From: an uncultured Roseateles sp.
GTDB taxonomy: Bacteria > Pseudomonadota > Gammaproteobacteria > Burkholderiales > Burkholderiaceae
Assembly: GCA_946886855.1 (NCBI GenBank)
Contig: CAMPJJ010000062.1
Span: 1 to 34,126, forward strand
DNA: 34,126 nucleotides
Reading direction: 5' to 3'
Part shown: one piece after another, positions 33,787 through 34,126 of the stretch
Layout of the letters: each line of letters starts with the position of its first letter
Position numbering within the stretch: the stretch's first letter is position 1
The notes under the pieces: model-generated
Databases searched by the model: none
What the model saw: only the letters and a program-made list of their open reading frames with translations
What the model was told of the DNA's origin: nothing
Made by a program: the position numbers and the translations under genes

Positions 33787-34126
33787 TCAGGCCGCTGCGG
33801 TCTCGAGGTCCTGTTCTGCGCGCACGCCCAGCGGCAGCACGCACAAGCTGACCCCGTCCAGCGTGAGCACCAGCCCCAGCTGTCCGCCGACCTGCAGGAC
33901 GCCGCAGGCCGCGACGCTGGAGGACGGGGCGCAGGCGATGACCACGGCAGAGGCCGGCGCCATCGCGCGGATCGGCGGCTGCCGGAGCATCGCCCAGAGC
34001 GATCGCGGATCGCGCAGCCGCAGGCTGTCGAGGTATTGGCGGAAGACCGCGTCTTCACCGGCATCGGGCTCGGCATCCCGCTCGGCGGTGGCCTGCCGCG
34101 GAGCGTCTCCGGCGGGCCCGTCGCCC
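33787..34126 (-). CDS. Hypothetical protein, C-terminal part (runs off right edge)
   Basis: The frame is open from the window edge (34126) to the TGA at 33787-33789, giving 112 codons. Visible parts: an acidic, Ala/Pro/Asp-rich beginning (GDAPRQATAERDAEPDAGED), a helical FRQYLDSLRLRDPRSLWAMLRQPPIRAM, and a hydrophobic end (VVIACAPSSSVAACGVLQVGGQLGLVLTLDGVSLCVLPLG) with three or four Cys. I see no start codon within the window and no family. An internal ATG at 33990 exists but would drop the helical part. It lies 82 bp upstream of msrC on the same strand. Confidence 0.6.
   Translation of the reverse strand, partial: GDGPAGDAPRQATAERDAEPDAGEDAVFRQYLDSLRLRDPRSLWAMLRQPPIRAMAPASAVVIACAPSSSVAACGVLQVGGQLGLVLTLDGVSLCVLPLGVRAEQDLETAAA

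Noticed and set aside
33726..34076. Arg/Ser-rich minus-strand frame at the right edge
   Set aside because: It is out of frame with the better supported partial gene ending at 33787 and has low-complexity shadow composition.

Overview
The window is about 34 kb of very GC-rich, gene-dense bacterial chromosome. Gene content and sequence style point to a betaproteobacterium of the order Burkholderiales, most like the Roseateles/Mitsuaria/Rubrivivax/Leptothrix group. This rests on recognised families (OsmC-YcaO fusion, PETase-like polyesterase, CpdB, GuaC, SbcB) and is inference, not a database result. I see no rRNA, tRNA, CRISPR array, insertion sequence or prophage. The window looks like ordinary chromosome with many small, mostly independent transcription units.

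Layout. 1-1333 (-): a secreted PETase/cutinase-like polyesterase followed 17 bp later by a membrane-anchored protein that is probably a lipase-type foldase and runs off the left edge. 1477-3690 (-): OsmC-YcaO protein. 3803-5300 (+): AraC regulator, VOC protein and DUF1801 protein. 5340-7170 (-): second VOC protein, AlkB-like dioxygenase and gamma carbonic anhydrase. 7169-11353 (+): GIY-YIG-like protein with a Lys/Ala tail, serine/threonine dehydratase, peptidoglycan-binding M15 peptidase, small secreted protein and HD phosphohydrolase. 11373-12020 (-) and 12127-14253 (+): a TetR regulator divergent from a secreted amidohydrolase. 14322-16241 (-): BtuB-like TonB receptor behind a clear cobalamin riboswitch. 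16721-17698 (-): GMP reductase with a terminator/antiterminator-like leader. 17945-19066 (+): KASIII-type synthase. 19067-20598 (-): GST and AraC regulator. 20758-21429 (+): unknown secreted protein. 21350-22456 (-): a broken M48 peptidase gene and a secreted protein. 22576-26882 (-): an operon of penicillin-binding protein 1A, an outer-membrane beta-barrel and an RNase T2. 27018-27917 (-): CPBP membrane protease. 28064-30552 (+): exonuclease I and a PAS-GGDEF protein with a degenerate active site. 30797-31102 (+): an orphan flagellar rod-like protein behind a sigma-28 promoter. 31229-34126 (-): CpdB, free methionine sulfoxide reductase and a partial unknown.

How the parts work together. Most units are housekeeping or stress functions: purine salvage (GuaC, CpdB), methionine and DNA repair (MsrC, AlkB, SbcB), cell wall (PBP1A, M15 peptidase) and B12 uptake. 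The most distinctive parts are the polyesterase/foldase pair with a dyad-rich promoter, the guaC leader in which two hairpins compete for one arm, the sigma-28-driven orphan rod-like gene next to a c-di-GMP-related protein, and the M48 gene that has lost its catalytic core. Short tandem repeats (7 to 12 bp units) recur in intergenic regions and inside one gene.
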